NCBI RefSeq assembly: GCF_000725485.1
Contig: NZ_JOAG01000003.1
Coordinates: 1 to 64,000, forward strand
DNA length: 64,000 nucleotides
Direction of reading: 5' to 3'
Source: Nonomuraea candida
Lineage (GTDB): Bacteria > Actinomycetota > Actinomycetes > Streptosporangiales > Streptosporangiaceae
The position numbers were made by a program, and so were the translations under genes. Within the stretch, counting starts at the first letter, position 1; each line of letters begins with the position of its first letter. Of this stretch, positions 42,261-51,184 are shown one piece after another. The notes beneath the pieces are model-generated. The model had not been told where the DNA came from, did not search any database, and saw nothing but the letters and a program-made list of their open reading frames with translations.

Positions 42261-43568
42261 CTAGGCCCAGGGGAACAGGATGTCGAGCAGCCCCCTGCGC
42301 TCCTCCTGCGTCGGCGCCGGCACCGGGGCCTGCGTCGGGACCGACTCCTCCGAGGTGCCGGTGCCGGTGCCGGTGTCCGAGCCCGTGTCCCGCCCGGCGC
42401 CGTCCTGCCGGTCGGAGCCCGTGCCGCCGTTCGCCTCCCTGGCGGTGTCGGAGGTGTCGTTCATCGTGCGCTGCGGCTCGCGGGTGGGCCGCCTGGTGGG
42501 CTCGGCGCTCTCCTCGCGCTGGCGCGTGGGCGTCGGGCGGGCCGACGGCTCCTGCGTGGCCCTGGGGCGCTGCTGCACGGGGCTGGGGTTTGCGGTCTCG
42601 GTCTCGGTGGGCTCCTCCGTGACCGAATCGGTGGGCTCGGGGAGAGGCTCCTCCTCGACCGGCGTCTCCTCGGGGAGGGCCGACTGGGAGGGGGAGGTGA
42701 CCTCGCCCGCACTGGCGCACTGGGCGCCCGCGCACGGGTCGTCGGAGGACGTGCCGGTGAGCATCCAGCCCGCGCCCACGCCGACCAGCACCACCGCGAC
42801 GGCCGCCACCAGCAGCACCCGGGTGCGCCGGCGCACCTCGCCGTCCCCCCCGGACCGGCCGCCCGCCGACCGCCCGCCGGGGCGTGCGCCGTGGGAGTCG
42901 CCGGAGTCGTCGGTCCAGCCCGAGCCGAGGAAGCCGCGGCTGGGCCGCTCCTCCCCGTCGTCGCGGTCCTGGTCGTAGCCGCGGTCCAGGGGCAGGTAGG
43001 GGCTGTCGTCCTCCACCCGGTGCGGCCCGCTGTCCCCATCGACCCCGCTGTCCTCGCGGAGGGCGGCGTACGGGTCGCTCGCGCCGTCCTGGGCGCCGGG
43101 GGCGAGGTCGTGCGCCCCGCTGTCCTCCCGGAGGGCGGCGTAGGGGTCGTTGTCCTCGCGCAGCGCCGCGTAGGGGTCGCCGTCCTCCCGGAGGGCGGCG
43201 TACGGGTCGTCCGCCCCGCCGGCCGGCGAGTCGAAGGCGTTGCCGCCCGTCCTGCCCCTGTCATGGGCGCTGTCAGAGGTCAGGTCGTACGCGCCGTCGG
43301 ACGGCCCGGCGAGGTCATAGGCGCCGGCGGTCCCGGGAGCGTCCAGCACGTCGTGGCCGGCGCCGCTCAGCACGTCGCGCGGAGCCTCGCCGTACAGCGG
43401 CTCGCCGGACGGGAGGACGTAGGTCTCGTTGCCGCTGACCTGGATGGCGGGCTGCTCGTCGGTGTCGTCCGTGCTCCACCGCGGGGACAACACGTCGCCC
43501 GTCATCTCCGGGTTTAACGACCTACCCTGCCCATCCTCGTATGCCCTGTCGTTCTCGTCGCGCGCCAC
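42261..43568 (-). CDS. Membrane-anchored repeat protein of unknown function
   Basis: This 435-aa protein has a long acidic cytoplasmic region containing four copies of DPYAALRED (about residues 118-170), a basic stop-transfer stretch, a single transmembrane helix (VLLVAAVAVVLVGVGAGWML, about 255-275) and an extracytoplasmic Thr/Pro/Glu-rich tail with one CAGAQC pair, ending RRGLLDILFPWA. It resembles actinobacterial low-complexity type II membrane proteins. GTG 43568 is preceded by GAGAGG. The function cannot be inferred. Confidence 0.75.
   Translation of the reverse strand: MARDENDRAYEDGQGRSLNPEMTGDVLSPRWSTDDTDEQPAIQVSGNETYVLPSGEPLYGEAPRDVLSGAGHDVLDAPGTAGAYDLAGPSDGAYDLTSDSAHDRGRTGGNAFDSPAGGADDPYAALREDGDPYAALREDNDPYAALREDSGAHDLAPGAQDGASDPYAALREDSGVDGDSGPHRVEDDSPYLPLDRGYDQDRDDGEERPSRGFLGSGWTDDSGDSHGARPGGRSAGGRSGGDGEVRRRTRVLLVAAVAVVLVGVGAGWMLTGTSSDDPCAGAQCASAGEVTSPSQSALPEETPVEEEPLPEPTDSVTEEPTETETANPSPVQQRPRATQEPSARPTPTRQREESAEPTRRPTREPQRTMNDTSDTAREANGGTGSDRQDGAGRDTGSDTGTGTGTSEESVPTQAPVPAPTQEERRGLLDILFPWA
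43040..43210. repeat. In-frame 27-bp repeat region encoding DPYAALRED
   Basis: Four copies of a 27-bp unit (complement of GAGGGCGGCGTACGGGTCG variants) occur within the coding sequence and keep the reading frame; three are close together and one is separated by a linker. Confidence 0.8.
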
Positions 43569-43772
43569 GATGGAACCTCTCTAGTACGAATGCGAACCGC
43601 GCCCTTTCCTACCACTACTTGTCGGGAAATTTCACTTGTTTCACTAAAACTACTCTCCGTAACATTCGCCCCAATAGCGTTTCCTGTACCAGGCGTCCGG
43701 GTAAGTTGATCTTTCACCCGCAACCCCGCCCGGCCCCTTCCCGGACATCCGGATCGGCGCTCAAGGAGGCGA
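43569..43772. promoter_or_regulatory. AT-rich spacer upstream of the repeat protein
   Basis: This 204-bp gap is much richer in A and T than its surroundings (for example GGGAAATTTCACTTGTTTCA around 43624). AGTGAAA occurs twice, nine bases apart, on the minus strand. It probably contains the promoter of the repeat protein. The low GC might also mark recently acquired DNA. Confidence 0.45.
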
Positions 43773-44345
43773 TCAGCCGAGGACCCCGGCGACCAGTTCG
43801 TCCAGCGCCGCCCGCACCCGCTCGACCGCCACGCCGCCGTCCCCGAGCCGGTGGGCCAGCAGCGGCGCGGCGAGCGGCGCCAGGAGGGCGTCGGCCAGGC
43901 AGGAGGCGTCGGCCTCCGGGCGCGCCCGGCCGATCAGCATGGCCAGGTGCGCGTGATGGGCGTCGTACGCGCCGCCGAAGCGGGCCAGCGGCCCCGCCGT
44001 CTCGGCCATGAGCAGCAGGTCGAGCTGCTCGACCGTGCGATCGAGCAACGCCCCCAGGAACGCCCGCGCCCGCTCGGCCGGCTCCGCCCCGGGCCCGAGT
44101 GGCGGCGGCCCTTCCATGAACGCCGCCTGGAACTCCCGCTCCCGCGCGTCGATCAGCGCGTAGGCCAGCCCGGAACGATCCCCGAAGCGCCGGTAGAGCG
44201 TGCCCACGCCGACGCCCGCCGCGGCGGCCACCTCCGCCATGGACAGGCCCTGCACCCCGTGCGCGGCGACGATGGCCTCGGCCGCGGCGAGGATCTTGGC
44301 GCGGTTGCGGGCCGCGTCGGTGCGCTCGCGTCTCACGATCTCCAT
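43773..44345 (-). CDS. TetR-family transcriptional regulator
   Basis: This 190-aa regulator has a helix-turn-helix at residues about 12-55 (RNRAKILAAAEAIVAAHGVQ, MAEVAAAAGVGVGTLYRRFG) and a C-terminal TetR ligand domain (LLMAETAGPLARFGGAYDAH). It is divergent from an SDR gene with a large symmetric dyad in the 73-bp spacer, so it probably represses itself and the SDR. This is the second TetR/SDR pair in the window; the two regulators are only distantly similar. Confidence 0.9.
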   Translation of the reverse strand: MEIVRRERTDAARNRAKILAAAEAIVAAHGVQGLSMAEVAAAAGVGVGTLYRRFGDRSGLAYALIDAREREFQAAFMEGPPPLGPGAEPAERARAFLGALLDRTVEQLDLLLMAETAGPLARFGGAYDAHHAHLAMLIGRARPEADASCLADALLAPLAAPLLAHRLGDGGVAVERVRAALDELVAGVLG

Positions 44346-44352
44346 CCTCGCA

Positions 44353-44366
44353 CCGGTTGCAACCGG
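44353..44366. promoter_or_regulatory. Palindrome CCGGTTGCAACCGG
   Basis: A perfect 14-bp palindrome lies seven bases upstream of the tetR ATG at 44345. It is a candidate operator on the regulator side. Confidence 0.75.
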
Positions 44367-44404
44367 AATCTCTTCCGCTTACAGTCAAAGCGGAACGGAT
44401 TCCG
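44364..44404. promoter_or_regulatory. 41-bp dyad in the TetR/SDR spacer
   Basis: CGGAATCTCTTCCGCTT (44364-44380) and AAGCGGAACGGATTCCG (44388-44404) are inverted with 15 of 17 matches around seven bases. Inner arms TTCCGCTT/AAGCGGAA and outer arms CGGAATC/GATTCCG are each perfect, which suggests two dimers on one site. Confidence 0.8.
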
Positions 44405-44418
44405 CATAAGGAGGACGC

Positions 44419-45150
44419 ATGACGAGGAGAGTCGCCCTGGTGACCGGGGGCAGCAGGGGGATCGGCGCGGCCGTGGCGCGGCGGCTGGCGGCCGACGGGT
44501 TCGACGTGGCCATCACGTACCGCAGCGCGGGCGAGCGGGCCGCGGCCGTGGTCAAGGAGGTCGAGGCGGCCGGCGGGCGCGCGCTCGGCGTGCGGGCCGA
44601 GGCGGCCGACCCCGGCGAACTGGTCGCGGCGGTCGAGCGGACGGTGCGCGAGCTGGGCCGGCTCGACGTGCTGGTGGCCAACGCGGGCATCGCGCCCTGC
44701 GGGGCGCTGGAGGACGTGACGCTCGCGGAGGTGGACGAGTTGCTGGCCGTGCACGCGCGGGCCGCGTTCGTGCTGGCGCAGGCGGCGGCGCGGCACATGG
44801 AGGCGGGGTCGGGCATCGTGTTCATCGGCAGCAGCCTGGCCGAGCGGGTGCCGTACGCGGGGTGGACGGCGTACGCGATGAGCAAGTCCGCGCTGGTCGG
44901 CCTGACCAAGGGCCTGGCCAGGGACCTGGGCCCGCGCGGCATCACCGCCAACCTCGTCCACCCCGGCTCCACCGACACCGAGATGAACCCGGCCGACGGC
45001 CCCGACGCCGACGAGGAGCGCCGCCACACCGCGCTGGGCCGCTACTGCTCCCCCGAGGAGGTCGCCGCCGCCGTCGCCTACCTCGCCGGCGAGGGCGGCC
45101 GGGCCGTCACGGGCACGGCGCTCTCCGTGGACGCCGGCGTGACGGCCTGA
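44419..45150 (+). CDS. SDR-family oxidoreductase
   Basis: This 243-aa classical SDR has cofactor motif TGGSRGIG (about residues 9-16), NAGIAPCGAL, catalytic Ser in VFIGSSLAERV, and Tyr/Lys in AYAMSKSALVGL. The C-terminus GTALSVDAGVTA is typical of FabG-like reductases. It starts 14 bases after the dyad, with AAGGAGG upstream. Its 3' end runs into a 30-bp tandem array that includes the stop codon. The substrate is unknown. Confidence 0.92.
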   Translation: MTRRVALVTGGSRGIGAAVARRLAADGFDVAITYRSAGERAAAVVKEVEAAGGRALGVRAEAADPGELVAAVERTVRELGRLDVLVANAGIAPCGALEDVTLAEVDELLAVHARAAFVLAQAAARHMEAGSGIVFIGSSLAERVPYAGWTAYAMSKSALVGLTKGLARDLGPRGITANLVHPGSTDTEMNPADGPDADEERRHTALGRYCSPEEVAAAVAYLAGEGGRAVTGTALSVDAGVTA

Positions 45151-45285
45151 CCCCGGACCCGCCCGGCCCGACACCCCGACCCCGGACCCCGCCCAGCCCG
45201 ACACCCCGGCCTCGGACATCGCCCGGCCCGACACCCCGGCCTCGGACCCCGCCCAGCGTGACACCCCGGCCCCGGGCCCCGCGCG
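45138..45285. repeat. Five 29-30 bp units spanning the SDR stop
   Basis: Unit 0 (45138-45166) is the gene end CGTGACGGCCTGACCCCGG with its TGA. Units of CCCGACACCCCGGCCTCGG and variants follow at 45167, 45197 and 45227, and a fifth at 45257 again starts CGTGACACCCCGG like the gene. The unit length of 30 is a multiple of three. Confidence 0.9.
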
Positions 45286-45332
45286 ACGTGCCGGGATCAG
45301 CCGGCCTCACGGGCGGGCGGGAAAGGGGTGTG

Positions 45333-46877
45333 TCACTTGCAGGGGTTCGTGCTGGCGTCGACGACCTTGTCCTTGAGGGAGTCGGGGATGGCCGACAGGA
45401 CCCGCACGCCGGGCCAGTCCTTGCCGATGACGAGCTGGATGACCGGCCCGGTGAGCTGCCGGCCGGGCTTGCTCCCGGCCTCGTACGGCTGCGAGGTGAG
45501 CGCCTTGATCTTGCCCTGCACGGGCGTGCGCTTGTCCTTCGACAACCGCGCGGCCACCGCGTCACCGTGGGCGGGCCCGTCCTCGGCGTCCTTCTTGGCG
45601 TACCGGATGGTGGTGGTGTCGGCCGTGGCGGCGTTGCCGACGTGCGTCACCACGAACCCCTGCGCGGCCAGGTCGCCGGCCACCTTGAGCGCCTTGCCCT
45701 GCTCGCCGGTGGCGTTGAGCACCTGCACGCGCACCTGCTCGCGCTTGACCGCCGCCGTGGCGGGCTTGCCGGGCGCGGGGCTGGCGGTGACCTCGACGTC
45801 GTTGCGCACGTTCTCGAAGAAGTCGCCGGCGGCCGGCTCGGCGAACTGCACCCGCGCCTTGTCCTCCGGGTACGGCTCGACCGGCACCGTGATGCCCTTG
45901 AGCTCCTTGGCCGTCAGGCCCCTGACGCTGTTGGCGATCTCCAGCATCCGCTCCACGCTGAGCTTGTCGTCCACGGTGACGGCCTGGGTGGCGGCCCGCA
46001 GGAAGTCGTTGAGCTTGACGGGGTCGGTGAGCAGGCCGCCGTCGGTGACCTTCTTGAGCACCTGGGTGAGGAAGACCTGCTGGCGCTCGATGCGGCTCAG
46101 GTCGCTGCCGTCGCCGAGGGAGTACCTGGTGCGCACGTAGCCCAGCGCCTGCTCCCCCATCACCACGTGCGTGCCCGGGCCGAGCACGAACTTGGCCTCT
46201 TTGTCGTTGACGGCCTCGGGCAGGCAGATCTCGATGCCTCCGAGCGCGTCGATGATGCCCTTGAAGCCGGTGAAGTCGACCTTCACGAAGTGGTTGATCT
46301 TGATGTTGGTGAGCGATTCCAGGGTCCGGATCGTGCAGTTGATGCCGCCGTCGTTGAAGGCGGAGTTGATCCGGCGCAGGCCGGCCGGCAGCACGGCGCC
46401 GTTCCTGCCCTCGCACTGGGGGATCATGACCATACTGTCGCGCGGGAAGCTGATGACGGTGGCGCTGTCCCGGTTGGGGGCGACGTGCAGGAGCATGATG
46501 GTGTCGGTGCGCTCCCCCGCGCCGACGGTCGTGGCGCCGTACTTCTTGTTGTTGCCGTCGCGGGAGTCGGAGCCGACGAGCAGCACGTTGAGCGCGCCGG
46601 TGTCGGGCGGGCGGCTGGCGCCCACGTCGATGGGCACGCGCGGGATCAGCCCTTCGAGATAGCGGTAGTAGGCGTAGCCGCCGAGCGAGGCCGCCACCAG
46701 CACGACCGTGAGCACCACGCTCACCCAGCCGAGGGGGGTCAGCCGGTTGCCGCGGGGCGCGGCGCGGCGGTCGCGCGGCGGATGCGGGGGCGGCGGCGGG
46801 TTCGGTGGCGGGGCGGCGCGCCGGCCCGGAGCCGCCTCGGTCCGCTGCTCGCCCACCCGGTTCACCCCTCGCGCCAT
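45333..46877 (-). CDS. LytR-CpsA-Psr (LCP) family protein with LytR_C domain
   Basis: This 514-aa envelope protein attaches wall polymers to peptidoglycan. It has a Pro-rich cytoplasmic N-terminus, one transmembrane helix (about 49-70), and the LCP domain (about 95-260; LNVLLVGSDSRDG, GERTDTIMLLHVAPNRDSAT, SFPRDSMVMIP, GINCTIRTLESLTNIKINHF, GYVRTRYSLGDGSDLSRIER). A LytR_C domain follows near 390-480 (REQVRVQVLNATGEQGKA). The Arg/Asp residues that bind polyprenyl phosphate are in place. A C-terminal Cys (NPCK) is notable. It is transcribed alone. Confidence 0.92.
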   Translation of the reverse strand: MARGVNRVGEQRTEAAPGRRAAPPPNPPPPPHPPRDRRAAPRGNRLTPLGWVSVVLTVVLVAASLGGYAYYRYLEGLIPRVPIDVGASRPPDTGALNVLLVGSDSRDGNNKKYGATTVGAGERTDTIMLLHVAPNRDSATVISFPRDSMVMIPQCEGRNGAVLPAGLRRINSAFNDGGINCTIRTLESLTNIKINHFVKVDFTGFKGIIDALGGIEICLPEAVNDKEAKFVLGPGTHVVMGEQALGYVRTRYSLGDGSDLSRIERQQVFLTQVLKKVTDGGLLTDPVKLNDFLRAATQAVTVDDKLSVERMLEIANSVRGLTAKELKGITVPVEPYPEDKARVQFAEPAAGDFFENVRNDVEVTASPAPGKPATAAVKREQVRVQVLNATGEQGKALKVAGDLAAQGFVVTHVGNAATADTTTIRYAKKDAEDGPAHGDAVAARLSKDKRTPVQGKIKALTSQPYEAGSKPGRQLTGPVIQLVIGKDWPGVRVLSAIPDSLKDKVVDASTNPCK

Positions 46878-47060
46878 GATCGCGAAGCATAGCTATAAAT
46901 CGGTATCAGGAGGATAAGTAACACCATCCTGACAAGTACGCCGATCGCCGCCGGACGGACGGTGGCCCCACGGGCAGTCCTTGCTCACCTCGATCGAGGG
47001 CTCCATGCAAAGCGCGCGAACAGGCGGCATGACCACGTATGGTGACGCCATCATGACGGC

Positions 47061-47789
47061 ATGCTGTTGACCGAGATGGCCCCTCCCCCCGGAGCCCTGG
47101 AGCTGGCCGGGCTGCGGGCCAGGGCCAGGGCCGCCCGGCGCGGCGCGCTCGTGACGCTCACCGCCTCGATCGCGCTGCTGACCACCGCCCAGCTGCTCGC
47201 CGACCGGGCCGCCACCAGGGAGCAGACGCTGCCGCTGGCCGTGCTGTCCCTGGGCGTCTTCGCCGTCGCGCTCCCCGCGATGGCGATCACCCAGTACGTC
47301 TGGGGCGTCCGCGCCCGCCTGGTGCGCCGCCGGGAGCGCGAGCTGTACTCCATCGCCCCCTCCGGCGCGGCGCGCCTGCTGACCCGGCCGGCCCTCGCGT
47401 GCGCCTGGGCCGTGACGCTCCTGCTCGGCTGGACCGTGCCGCGCTTCTTCCGGCACGCCGCCCTGCCCGCCTTCGCCGACGCGCTGAGCGGGGCCGCCGA
47501 GGTCCTGTCGGTGCTCAGTGTCGCGGCGGGGGTGTTGTTCGTGCTCTGGTGGGCACGTGACGCGGTGGGGATGCTGGCGCGCGCCCTGCGCTCGGGCGGA
47601 TCACCTGGCGATCCATGGGACCCCGGCCACGGCGCGCGCCCGCGAGAGGGCGCGGCGCTCTGGACGGGCGCGGCCATCGCGGTCGTGGCCCTGCTCGGAG
47701 CCCGCGCCCACCTGTGGGAGCCGGCCACCGGCCTGGTCTACGCGCTGCTCACGGCCGCCCTCGTCCTCGGGGTAGTTACTGACGAGTAG
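47061..47789 (+). CDS. Multi-spanning membrane protein, unknown
   Basis: This 242-aa protein has six probable transmembrane segments (about 30-48, 57-77, 110-130, 148-168, 203-218, 222-239), a cytoplasmic basic loop (RARLVRRRERELYSIAP) and no catalytic motif. No family is recognised. ATG 47061 is used; ATG five codons later (MAPPPGALELAG) is equally possible. It lies 39 bp upstream of the thiolase gene on the same strand. Confidence 0.7.
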   Translation: MLLTEMAPPPGALELAGLRARARAARRGALVTLTASIALLTTAQLLADRAATREQTLPLAVLSLGVFAVALPAMAITQYVWGVRARLVRRRERELYSIAPSGAARLLTRPALACAWAVTLLLGWTVPRFFRHAALPAFADALSGAAEVLSVLSVAAGVLFVLWWARDAVGMLARALRSGGSPGDPWDPGHGARPREGAALWTGAAIAVVALLGARAHLWEPATGLVYALLTAALVLGVVTDE

Positions 47790-47828
47790 CATGGGCACGG
47801 AACCCCTTACACAACGAGGAGCGAATCC

Positions 47829-49013
47829 GTGCCTTCCTCTCGTGACGTCGTGTTCGTGGACGGCGTGCGCACTCCTTTCGGCAGGTCAGGGCCGAAGGGA
47901 CTGTATGCGGAGACCCGCGCCGACGACCTGGTCGTCCGCGTCATCCGCGAGCTCATCCGGCGTAACCCCAACCTGCCACCCGAGCGCGTGGACGAGGTCG
48001 CCATCGCCGCGACCACCCAGATCGGCGACCAGGGCCTGACCATCGGCCGCTCGTCCGCCGTGCTGGCCGGGCTGCCCAAGACCGTGCCCGGCTACGCGAT
48101 CGACCGCATGTGCGCCGGCGCGATGACCGCGGTGACCACGGTCGCCGGCGGCATCGCGTTCGGCGCGTACGACGTCGCCATCGCCGGCGGCGTCGAGCAC
48201 ATGGGCCGCCACCCGATGGGCGAGGGCGTCGACCCGAACCCGCGCTTCCTGTCGGAGAAGCTGGTCGACCCGAGCGCGCTGGTCATGGGCATGACGGCGG
48301 AGAACCTGCACGACCGCTACCCGTCCATCACCAAGGAGCGCGCCGACGCGTACGCGGTGCTGTCGCAGGAGAAGGCGGCCAAGGCGTACGCCGACGGCAA
48401 GATCCAGCCCGACCTGGTGCCGACCGCGATCAGGACCGCCGAGAAGGGCTGGGGCCTGGCCGTCGAGGACGAGGCGCCGCGGCCCGGCACCACGATGGAG
48501 GGGCTGAGCGGGCTCAAGACGCCGTTCCGGCCGCACGGCCACGTCACGGCGGGCAACTCCTCCGGCATCAATGACGGCGCCACCGGGTGCGTCGTGGCCG
48601 CCCGGGAGGTCGCCGGCGAGCTGGGGCTGACGCCGAAGATGCGGCTGGTGTCGTACGCGTTCGCGGGCGTGGACCCCGAGGTCATGGGCGTCGGGCCGAT
48701 CCCGTCCACGGAACGGGCGCTGCGCCTGGCGGGTCTCGACATCTCCGACATCGGGCTGTTCGAGATCAACGAGGCGTTCGCCGTCCAGGTGCTGGCGTTC
48801 CTGGAGCACTTCGGCATCGCCGACGACGACCCCCGCGTCAACGCCTACGGCGGCGCGATCGCCTACGGCCACCCGCTCGCCTCCTCGGGCGTGCGGCTGA
48901 TGACGCAGCTCGCGCGGCAGTTCGGCGAGCGTCCCGACGTGCGTTACGGCATCACCACGATGTGCGTCGGCATGGGCATGGGCGGCACCGTGATCTGGGA
49001 GAACCTCGCATGA
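47829..49013 (+). CDS. fadA: Acetyl-CoA acetyltransferase (thiolase FadA-type)
   Basis: This 394-aa thiolase cleaves 3-ketoacyl-CoA in beta-oxidation. Nucleophile Cys95 lies in IDRMCAGAMTAVTTV. His is in NEAFAVQVL, and GGAIAYGHPLASSGVR (His) and TTMCVGMGMGGTVIWE (second Cys) complete the active site. GTG 47829 is the start. Its stop overlaps the next ATG by 4 nt (ATGA), giving the usual two-subunit fatty acid oxidation operon with the FadB-type protein. Confidence 0.93.
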   Translation: MPSSRDVVFVDGVRTPFGRSGPKGLYAETRADDLVVRVIRELIRRNPNLPPERVDEVAIAATTQIGDQGLTIGRSSAVLAGLPKTVPGYAIDRMCAGAMTAVTTVAGGIAFGAYDVAIAGGVEHMGRHPMGEGVDPNPRFLSEKLVDPSALVMGMTAENLHDRYPSITKERADAYAVLSQEKAAKAYADGKIQPDLVPTAIRTAEKGWGLAVEDEAPRPGTTMEGLSGLKTPFRPHGHVTAGNSSGINDGATGCVVAAREVAGELGLTPKMRLVSYAFAGVDPEVMGVGPIPSTERALRLAGLDISDIGLFEINEAFAVQVLAFLEHFGIADDDPRVNAYGGAIAYGHPLASSGVRLMTQLARQFGERPDVRYGITTMCVGMGMGGTVIWENLA

Positions 49014-51097
49014 GCAACATGGACACCTGGCGCGCGCTGCTGAGCGAGCGCAACACCGACGAGGTCGTCACCAAGGCGCTGGTGCGCGACGTGCAGCTCC
49101 CCTACGGGGCCGGCACGATGGCGCTGATCACCCTGGACAACGGCTTCGACCACACCAAGCCCAACACGTTCGGCCCGCACGGCCTGTTCGCGCTCAACGG
49201 CGCGCTGTCGGAGATCGCCCAGCGCACCGACCTGGCCGCCGTGGGCGTGACGGGCAAGCCGTTCATCTTCGCCGTCGGCGCCGACCTCAAGGGCGCCGCC
49301 GCCGTGGCCTCCCGCGAGGAGGCGCTGGCCATCGGCGCGCTCGGCCACCACGTCTTCCGCCGGCTGGGCGAGCTGGGCATCCCGTCGTTCGCGTTCGTCA
49401 ACGGCGCGGCGATGGGCGGCGGGCTGGAGATCGCGCTGCACTGCACCTACCGGACGATCTCGGCGGGCGTGCCCGCGGTGGCGCTGCCGGAGTGCTTCCT
49501 CGGCCTGGTGCCCGGCTGGGGCGGCACGCAGCTCCTGCCCCGCCTCATCGGCCCGGCGAACGCCGTCAAGCTGGTCATCGAGAACCCGCTGTCCAACAAC
49601 CGCATGATCAAGGGCAGGGACGCGTACGAGCTGGGCGTCGCCGACGCCGTGTTCGAGCCCGCCGACTTCCTGGAGGAGTCGCTGCGCTGGGCCGCCCGCG
49701 TGGTCAACGGCGAGGTGAGCGTCGAGCGCGAGACCCACGACGGCTGGGAGAAGGCCGTCGCCGACGCGCGCTTCCTGGTGGACATGAAGCTGCGCGGCGC
49801 CTCGCCCGCGCCGTACCGCGCGCTCGACCTCATCGCGCTGGCCGAGACCGCCGGCCGCGACGAGGGCTTCGCCGCCGAGGACGAGGCGCTGGCCGACCTG
49901 CTCATGAGCGACGAGCTGCGGGCCGGGCTCTACTCCTTCGACCTCGTGCAGCGCCGCGCCAAGCGCCCGGCGGGCGCGCCGGACAGGTCGCTGGCCCGCA
50001 AGGTCACCAAGGTCGGCGTGGTCGGCGCGGGGCTGATGGCCTCGCAGATGGCGCTGCTGTTCGCGCGCCGCCTGGAGGTGCCGGTCGTGCTGACCGACCT
50101 CGACCAGGCCCGGCTCGACAAGGGCGTGGGGTACGTGCACGCCGAGGCGGACAAGCTGCTCGCCAAGGGCCGCATCTCCCAGGACCAGGCCAACCGTCTC
50201 AAGGCGCTGGTGACCGGCTCGCTGACCAAGGACGCCTTCGCCGACGCCGACTTCGTGATCGAGGCCGTCTTCGAGGAGATGTCGGTCAAGAAGCAGGTCT
50301 TCGCCGAGGTCGAGGCCGTGGTGTCGGAGGAGTGCGTGCTGGCCACGAACACCTCCTCCCTGTCGCTGACCGAGATGGGCGCCGGCCTGGCGCACCCCGA
50401 GCGGCTGGTCGGCTTCCACTTCTTCAACCCGGTCGCGGTCATGCCGCTGCTGGAGATCATCAAGGGCGCGGCGACCGACGACGCCACGCTGGCCACGGCG
50501 TTCGCGGTGGGCAAGTCGCTGAAGAAGTCGTCGGTGCTGGTCAAGGACGCTCCGGCGTTCGTGGTCAACCGGCTGCTGACCTGCTTCATGGGCGAGGTCG
50601 TGGCCGCCGTGGACGAGGGCACGCCGCTGGAGACGGCCGAGCACGCGCTCGACGGGCTCGGGCTGCCGATGACGCCGTTCGCGCTGCTGCAGCTCGTCGG
50701 CCCGGCCGTCGGCCTGCACGTGGCCGAGACGCTGCACGAGGCGTTCCCCGACCGCTTCGGCGTCTCGGAGAACATGGCCAAGCTGGTCGAGTCGGGCAAG
50801 CCCGGCGTCTACCGGCCGGACTTCACGCTCGACCCGGAGGCGGTGGCCCTGTTCGCGGGCGGCACCTCCCCCTCGACCGCCGAGCAGGTGCGCGAGCGGG
50901 TGCTGAGGGCGCTGGCCACCGAGATCCGCATCATGCTGGACGAAGGGGTCGTCGCGGCCCCGCAGGACATCGACCTGTGCATGATCCTCGGCGCCGGCTG
51001 GCCGTTCCATCTGGGCGGGATCACCCCCTATCTGGACAGGGCCGGAATCGCGCGGCCGCGCTTCCTCGCCCCCGGCGTGGCATCCGTGCCCGCCTGA
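49010..51097 (+). CDS. fadB: Fatty acid oxidation multifunctional protein (FadB/FadJ-type)
   Basis: This 695-aa enzyme joins an N-terminal enoyl-CoA hydratase domain (about 20-300; FVNGAAMGGGLEIALHCTYR, ALPECFLGLVPGWGGTQLLP with the two glutamates) to a C-terminal L-3-hydroxyacyl-CoA dehydrogenase (about 333-690; KVGVVGAGLMASQMALL Rossmann motif, HFFNPVAVMPLLEIIKG with catalytic His, PAFVVNRLL). With the coupled thiolase it performs beta-oxidation. Actinobacterial FadB forms have this length. It is the second gene of the operon. Confidence 0.93.
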   Translation: MSNMDTWRALLSERNTDEVVTKALVRDVQLPYGAGTMALITLDNGFDHTKPNTFGPHGLFALNGALSEIAQRTDLAAVGVTGKPFIFAVGADLKGAAAVASREEALAIGALGHHVFRRLGELGIPSFAFVNGAAMGGGLEIALHCTYRTISAGVPAVALPECFLGLVPGWGGTQLLPRLIGPANAVKLVIENPLSNNRMIKGRDAYELGVADAVFEPADFLEESLRWAARVVNGEVSVERETHDGWEKAVADARFLVDMKLRGASPAPYRALDLIALAETAGRDEGFAAEDEALADLLMSDELRAGLYSFDLVQRRAKRPAGAPDRSLARKVTKVGVVGAGLMASQMALLFARRLEVPVVLTDLDQARLDKGVGYVHAEADKLLAKGRISQDQANRLKALVTGSLTKDAFADADFVIEAVFEEMSVKKQVFAEVEAVVSEECVLATNTSSLSLTEMGAGLAHPERLVGFHFFNPVAVMPLLEIIKGAATDDATLATAFAVGKSLKKSSVLVKDAPAFVVNRLLTCFMGEVVAAVDEGTPLETAEHALDGLGLPMTPFALLQLVGPAVGLHVAETLHEAFPDRFGVSENMAKLVESGKPGVYRPDFTLDPEAVALFAGGTSPSTAEQVRERVLRALATEIRIMLDEGVVAAPQDIDLCMILGAGWPFHLGGITPYLDRAGIARPRFLAPGVASVPA

Positions 51098-51184
51098 TCT
51101 TTACCGGTTTTTGGGGAGGCTCGCCCACGGGCCTCCCCCTCTCCACCGTAGCGTTTGGTGCCGTCCTACGAACGGAGAGTAACC

